A DNA stretch of 12,500 bases from NCBI GenBank assembly GCA_030674155.1, contig CM060325.1, forward strand, positions 55,229,874 to 55,242,373, read 5' to 3'. The notes under the pieces were generated by a model. The model saw only the letters and a program-made list of their open reading frames with translations, ran no database searches and was not told the origin of the DNA. Below are positions 9,581-12,500 of this stretch, in pieces. This DNA comes from Stramonita haemastoma (Eukaryota > Mollusca > Gastropoda > Neogastropoda > Muricidae). The position numbers and the translations under genes were made by a program. Within the stretch, counting starts at the first letter, position 1; the number at the start of each line of letters is the position of its first letter.

Positions 9581-9638
<58 letters not shown>
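9581..9638. repeat. (GT)29 microsatellite in the inferred 3' UTR
   Basis: This is an uninterrupted 58-bp GT repeat on the plus strand, reading as CA in the paraplegin transcript. It lies between the stop codon and the candidate polyadenylation signal, and opposite to a CA array at 9706-9734. Confidence 0.95.
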
Positions 9639-9641
<3 letters not shown>

Positions 9642-9702
9642 TGCATGTTTATGCATGTGCATATGTGTTCATACATGAGTGATGTGCTTGCCTGCTTCCT
9701 AC

Positions 9703-9705
<3 letters not shown>

Positions 9706-9736
<31 letters not shown>

Positions 9737-9744
9737 ACACACAC
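9706..9744. repeat. (CA)n microsatellite in the inferred 3' UTR
   Basis: This is 29 bp of pure CA repeat (9706-9734) followed by a short interrupted CA stretch to 9744. In the transcript sense it is GU repeat and is complementary to the (CA) transcript segment from 9638-9581. Confidence 0.93.
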
Positions 9745-9835
9745 ATGCTTAATCCCTTTCTTCCCCGTCCCTCTCTTATTTCTCCTTGTTACACAGGCAA
9801 CCCCAGCAGGGACAGGCCTTAACTAATGAATCAAC

Positions 9836-10203
<368 letters not shown>

Positions 10204-10221
10204 CCACAGTTGGACATCCAC

Positions 10222-10312
10222 AAGGGAACTGGATGTAACAAAAAGCACATTAGTGCTTATTCCATTATCCTAGATATAAAAGAATAAATAAATAAAATAA
10301 ATAAATAAAAAA
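10222..10312 (+). repeat. SINE 3' end fragment with (AATA)n tail
   Basis: The fragment reads from ACTGGATGTAACAAAAAGCAC through ATTCCATTATCCTAGATATAAAAG and ends in an AATAAATA-type tail. It matches the tail of the SINE family whose copies occur at 647, 3222, 5393 and 7142 in the other orientation. Only the 3' end is present. It abuts an oppositely oriented SINE at 10318. Confidence 0.8.
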
Positions 10313-10317
10313 TAGAA

Positions 10318-10613
10318 ATAATTTTGTCATCCATTTCGACTGGCACACTATGGCCTACTCATCCAAACAGAACAAGTTTGACTGTATATGTAAGATGTTT
10401 TGTACGCATTCTTACACAGGATATTCGATCTCCCGCATGTGTATGTACAAGCAAGGGAATTAATTACTAGCAGGTCTGCACTTTGAAGTTGACCTGGGAG
10501 ATCATAAAAATCCCCACCCCTCAGGTCACCAGACACCACCAAGACTCAAACCCACAACTTCATGGCCCCATGGGATTGAAGTTGAGCGGTCTTAGCCACT
10601 CAGCTGTAGCATC
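10318..10613 (-). mobile_element. tRNA-derived SINE with head, lacking its extreme 3' end
   Basis: Read on the minus strand, a tRNA-like head has an A box at about 10608-10590 (TACAGCTGAGTGGCTAAGAC) and a decayed B box near 10553-10543 (GGGTTTGAGTC). It is followed by GGGTGGGGATTTTTATGATC, the CAGGTCAACTTC motif, and the body shared with other copies in the window (GCAGACCTGC, then GTAGGCCATAGTGTGCC). The usual TATATAAAAG tail is missing. It lies in the last paraplegin intron. Confidence 0.82.
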
Positions 10614-10663
10614 CCTTGTCACGCCCTTCAAACCTAGTGCAAGGGGTGACAGTAGACATACAG

Positions 10664-10790
10664 ACAGGTGGACAGGCAAAAACTTACAGAGTGCAGACGT
10701 ACAGACAGGCAAAAACTTACAGAGTGCAGACATACAGACAGGCAAAAACTTACAGAGTGCAGACGTACAGACAGGCAAAAACTTACACTG
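10664..10790. repeat. 33-bp tandem repeat containing the splice donor
   Basis: Almost four copies of a 33-bp unit occur in tandem. The common core on the plus strand is GGCAAAAACTTACA followed by GTGCAGACRTACAGACA. The plus-strand ACTTAC hexamer, which is GTAAGT in the gene sense, recurs at 10682, 10715, 10748 and 10781, exactly 33 bp apart. The rightmost copy includes the last bases of the penultimate paraplegin exon. Confidence 0.95.
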
Positions 10791-10864
10791 TGCAACTTGT
10801 CCTTGTTTTCCTGCAGCACTTTGACAGTGTACTGAAAAGCGCGGGCCACTAGAACTTGTGCCTC
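10787..10864 (-). CDS. SPG7: Paraplegin penultimate exon (C-terminal helical part of M41 domain)
   Basis: This 78-bp exon encodes 26 residues in phase 0 at both ends. It starts EAQVLVARAFQYTVKVLQEN and ends KDKLHS. The acceptor is a pyrimidine-rich TTTTCTGTGCAG (AG at 10866-10865) and the donor is a strong GTAAGT (10786-10781). Joined to its neighbours it reads ATIDE-EAQVLVARAF and [16 protein letters not shown], which matches paraplegin and related FtsH proteins without a gap. The oddity is the donor: the last exon bases and the start of the intron belong to a 33-bp tandem repeat, so three further GTAAGT donors follow in the same frame at 10753, 10720 and 10687. Confidence 0.93.
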
Positions 10865-10896
10865 CTGCACAGAAAACACACACACATTGTACAGAC

Positions 10897-11054
10897 TGAA
10901 CATCTTGCGCACTTGTTAAATCCTGTTCCGCTTTTCATAAGAGTAGGCCATCGTATGCCGGTGGGAACAGATGACATTTACAAAAACTGCATACACACAG
11001 GGACTGGACGAAAAAAAGCACAAGAGTGCTTATTCCATTATCCTCAATATAAAA
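10897..11054 (+). mobile_element. SINE copy (5'-truncated), TATATCGAG-tail family
   Basis: The copy reads from GAACATCTTGCGCACTTG through CCTGTTCCGCTTTTCATAAG, CCGGTGGGAACAGATGAC and GGGACTGGACGAAAAAAAGC to ATTATCCTCAATATAAAAG. No tRNA-like head is present. Its 3' tail is the (GAA)25 tract that follows. It lies in the intron between the two upstream paraplegin exons, about 30 bases from the acceptor. Confidence 0.85.
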
Positions 11055-11129
11055 GAAGAAGAAGAAGAAGAAGAAGAAGAAGAAGAAGAAGAAGAAGAAG
11101 AAGAAGAAGAAGAAGAAGAAGAAGAAGAA
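11055..11129. repeat. (GAA)25 microsatellite at a SINE tail
   Basis: This is 75 bp of uninterrupted GAA on the plus strand (TTC in the gene sense), followed by a short (ACAT)n run to 11147. It directly continues the SINE end TATAAAAG, so it probably grew from the element's tail. Confidence 0.97.
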
Positions 11130-11186
11130 TACATACATACATACATACACACTCACAGGCAAGTCACACAAGGTTTTTTTCTTTAG

Positions 11187-11252
11187 CTGGATGGCTTGAT
11201 GTAAAAAAGTAATTACACTGCTTATTCAATGTACCATCTAAAAATAAAAGTT
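11187..11252 (+). repeat. Possible degenerate SINE tail fragment
   Basis: The segment contains CTTGATGTAAAAAAGTAA, then ACTGCTTATTCAATGTACC and ends in AAATAAAAG. This matches the order of GGATGTAAAAAAGCAC, GCTTATTCCATTATCC and ATATAAAAG in the SINE tails, but it is diverged. Confidence 0.4.
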
Positions 11253-11259
11253 TGACTTT

Positions 11260-11260
<1 letters not shown>

Positions 11261-11315
<55 letters not shown>
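11261..11315. repeat. (CA)n microsatellite in a paraplegin intron
   Basis: About 55 bp of CA repeat borders the first of the two partial exon copies. Its position next to the copy suggests a role in their duplication; this is inference. Confidence 0.95.
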
Positions 11316-11316
<1 letters not shown>

Positions 11317-11324
11317 AAACCCAC

Positions 11325-11387
11325 CTCATCAATAGTGGCTTGCAGTTTTTTACTATAAGGTTTGCAGAAGTTGTTATAACGCCACAC
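11325..11387 (-). pseudogene. Partial duplicate of a paraplegin exon 3' end, copy 1 (distal)
   Basis: Read on the minus strand the segment encodes NFCKPYSKKLQATIDE and keeps the GTGGGT donor (GT at 11324-11323). About 48 bp match the real exon end at 11623-11671 with five differences. Four of these are synonymous and one changes Ser to Cys. Upstream of the match, it shares GGCGTTATAACAAC with copy 2 but not with the real exon, so the two copies have a common origin. It has no usable acceptor, because the CAG of the exon became CTG at that place. Confidence 0.88.
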
Positions 11388-11454
11388 CCACACAACACAC
11401 CCACACAGCACCCCCACCCCCACCCCACCCCACAAACACACACAACAAACCCAC
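11388..11454. repeat. CA/CCCCA-rich low-complexity spacer between exon copies
   Basis: This is an imperfect array of CACAC, CACCCC and CCCCACC motifs separating the two partial exon copies. It is part of the duplicated unit and has no coding value. Confidence 0.85.
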
Positions 11455-11520
11455 CTCATCAATAGTGGCCTGCAGTTTTTTACTGTAGGGTTTGCTGAAA
11501 TTGTTGTTATAACGCCACAC
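11455..11520 (-). pseudogene. Partial duplicate of a paraplegin exon 3' end, copy 2 (proximal)
   Basis: On the minus strand the segment encodes NFSKPYSKKLQATIDE, identical to the real exon in protein, with two synonymous base differences in about 48 bp and the same GTGGGT donor (GT at 11454-11453). The flank GGCGTTATAACAACAATTTCAG resembles a branch point plus acceptor. If used, it would give a 40-nt exon and shift the frame. More likely it is an intronic fragment copied by recombination between CA repeats. Confidence 0.88.
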
Positions 11521-11573
11521 ACACACCACACACACATCCACCCTCCCACACACACACACATGCCCCCCCCCAC

Positions 11574-11604
<31 letters not shown>

Positions 11605-11610
11605 CCCACA
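11521..11610. repeat. CA-rich low-complexity spacer before the real exon
   Basis: The sequence is CACAC repeats with CCACCC and poly-C interruptions. It lies just downstream of the donor of the exon at 11623 and has the same character as the spacer between the two copies. Confidence 0.85.
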
Positions 11611-11622
11611 GAGCAAACCCAC

Positions 11623-11780
11623 CTCATCAATAGTGGCCTGCAGTTTTTTGCTGTAGGGTTTGCTGAAGTTGCCGTCTGCCCCCGAGGGGAAGGACAGGAG
11701 GCCGATGTTGTCGCTCATGCCAAAGGTTCGAATCTGGTCGTAGGCCATCTGGGTCACCTTCTTCAGGTCATCCTGGGCCC
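11623..11780 (-). CDS. SPG7: Paraplegin exon, third from the end (M41 peptidase domain, partial)
   Basis: This 158-bp exon has a ctcag acceptor (AG at 11782-11781) and a GTGGGT donor (GT at 11622-11621). The first base of its first Gly codon must come from the upstream exon, and it ends in phase 0 after GAG. It begins GAQDDLKKVT and includes FGMSDNIGLLSFPSG and FSKPYSKKLQATIDE. In FtsH/M41 proteases the Asp in the (N/D)D(L/I) position is the third zinc ligand, so the second Asp of GAQDD is the probable one here; that is family knowledge. The segment lies after the HEXXH helix, which is not in the window. Just downstream in the intron are two partial copies of the end of this exon. The long open frame continuing past the donor is CA-repeat translation and not coding. 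Confidence 0.95.
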
Positions 11781-11911
11781 CTGAGCACACACACAGTTCA
11801 CTGTTCACTCTTCAAAACAGAGGAGAAAACGCCGGTTGAGAAAGACCTGTTGCAATTACTTGATGAAAACTGGTGGGGGAGGAGGTTGGAGGAACAAAGA
11901 AATTTACATTT

Positions 11912-11914
<3 letters not shown>

Positions 11915-11973
<59 letters not shown>

Positions 11974-12000
11974 ATTTCCCCCCCCCCTTTTTTTTTTTTT
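11915..12000. repeat. Compound (CT)n(AT)n with C and T runs
   Basis: A CT repeat runs to 11950, an AT repeat follows to about 11972, then a run of ten C and a run of about thirteen T. It is in the intron upstream of the first visible exon. Confidence 0.95.
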
Positions 12001-12029
12001 GTTCTTCCAAAGTTCACCAACTGTTACAG

Positions 12030-12345
12030 TTTGCATGTGTAACCATTTTCGCAATCATGAAGGTTGCTGCATTCCAATGTCAGGGATGTATGCTGGGTAT
12101 GTACATATATCCGTAACCCATCAAACACCGACATGAATTACGGAATCTTTATCGTGCATGTTTGATCTGCATGTATCTATCTATACATGAGGGGAATAGA
12201 GGCACAGACAGGTATTTGAAGTTGACCTGGGAGACTGTAAAACCCCCCACCCTGAATTCATCAGACGCTGCCAGAATTTGAACCCATGACTTCATGACCC
12301 ATGGGATTAAAAGTGAACATTCTTAAGTACACAGCTACAGAGTCT
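12030..12345 (-). mobile_element. tRNA-derived SINE, decayed copy
   Basis: Read on the minus strand, the head has an A-box remnant (TAGCTGTGTACTTAAGAATG, about 12336-12317) and a B-box remnant GGGTTCAAATTC (12284-12273). The body has GGTGGGGGGTTTTACAGTC, CCAGGTCAACTTC, and TGATGGGTTACGGATATATG, which also occur in the copy at 5860-6176. It lies in paraplegin intron sequence. Confidence 0.78.
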
Positions 12346-12500
12346 GTTGAAAAAAATATGGAAAATGCCGGGTGTGCAAATAACACTGCCAAATGGACAT
12401 CCTGTGCCCATCCCGGTGATTACCATTTCACCACCCAGTTGCCAGAACACAATGATAACAGTCAGAATGTCATATACAAAACTGAAAGAAAGAAAATGTC

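Noticed and set aside
10664..10790. CRISPR-like array of 33-bp spacing
   Set aside because: Units are contiguous with no unique spacers, and the DNA is eukaryotic.
11238..11630. 130-aa Cys/Val-rich minus frame
   Set aside because: It reads through CA repeats and two partial exon copies; only the piece ending at 11623 belongs to a true exon, and that is in another entry.

Overview
The window looks like an animal nuclear genome, most likely a mollusc and possibly a gastropod. It has spliced coding exons with GT-AG borders, tRNA-derived SINEs with pol III A and B boxes, and very many microsatellites and minisatellites. Nothing bacterial is present: no operons, no closely packed ORFs, no CRISPR. 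The gastropod suggestion rests on my memory of the SINE families and is inference.

The only protein-coding gene I can support is on the minus strand at the right side. It is the 3' end of a paraplegin (SPG7-type mitochondrial m-AAA protease) gene. Three coding exons are visible, in transcription order 11780-11623, 10864-10787 and 10018-9836. They join in frame and end at a TGA stop (9838-9836). A candidate AATAAA polyadenylation signal lies at 9546-9541. The exons for the N-terminus, membrane segments, AAA+ ATPase and HEXXH protease motif must lie beyond position 12500. The last 720 bases of the window are upstream intron.

Positions 1 to about 9540 look intergenic. They hold several SINE copies, most with the pol III head on the minus strand, and one different full-length SINE on the plus strand (6593-7004). 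They also hold a pair of unassigned dispersed repeats (78-372 and 7592-7846), a 530-base polypyrimidine minisatellite (about 994-1530), a 19-bp minisatellite with a 56-bp higher-order repeat (7902-8259), a (GTA)23(GTC)11 tract, and TA, CA, GT, poly-G and poly-C tracts. Most long ORFs here are artefacts of low-complexity DNA.

The most interesting structure is in the paraplegin introns. The splice donor of the penultimate exon sits inside a 33-bp tandem repeat, so the GTAAGT donor occurs four times in the same reading frame with no stop between copies. The 3' end of the preceding exon, donor included, is copied twice into its downstream intron between CA repeats. The last intron also has, next to its acceptor, a minisatellite full of branch-point-like motifs, and the inferred 3' UTR has complementary GT and CA arrays that could fold into a long hairpin. 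These look like products of local repeat instability, but they could affect splicing and can be tested with RNA data. I see no evidence for a wholly new biological system.
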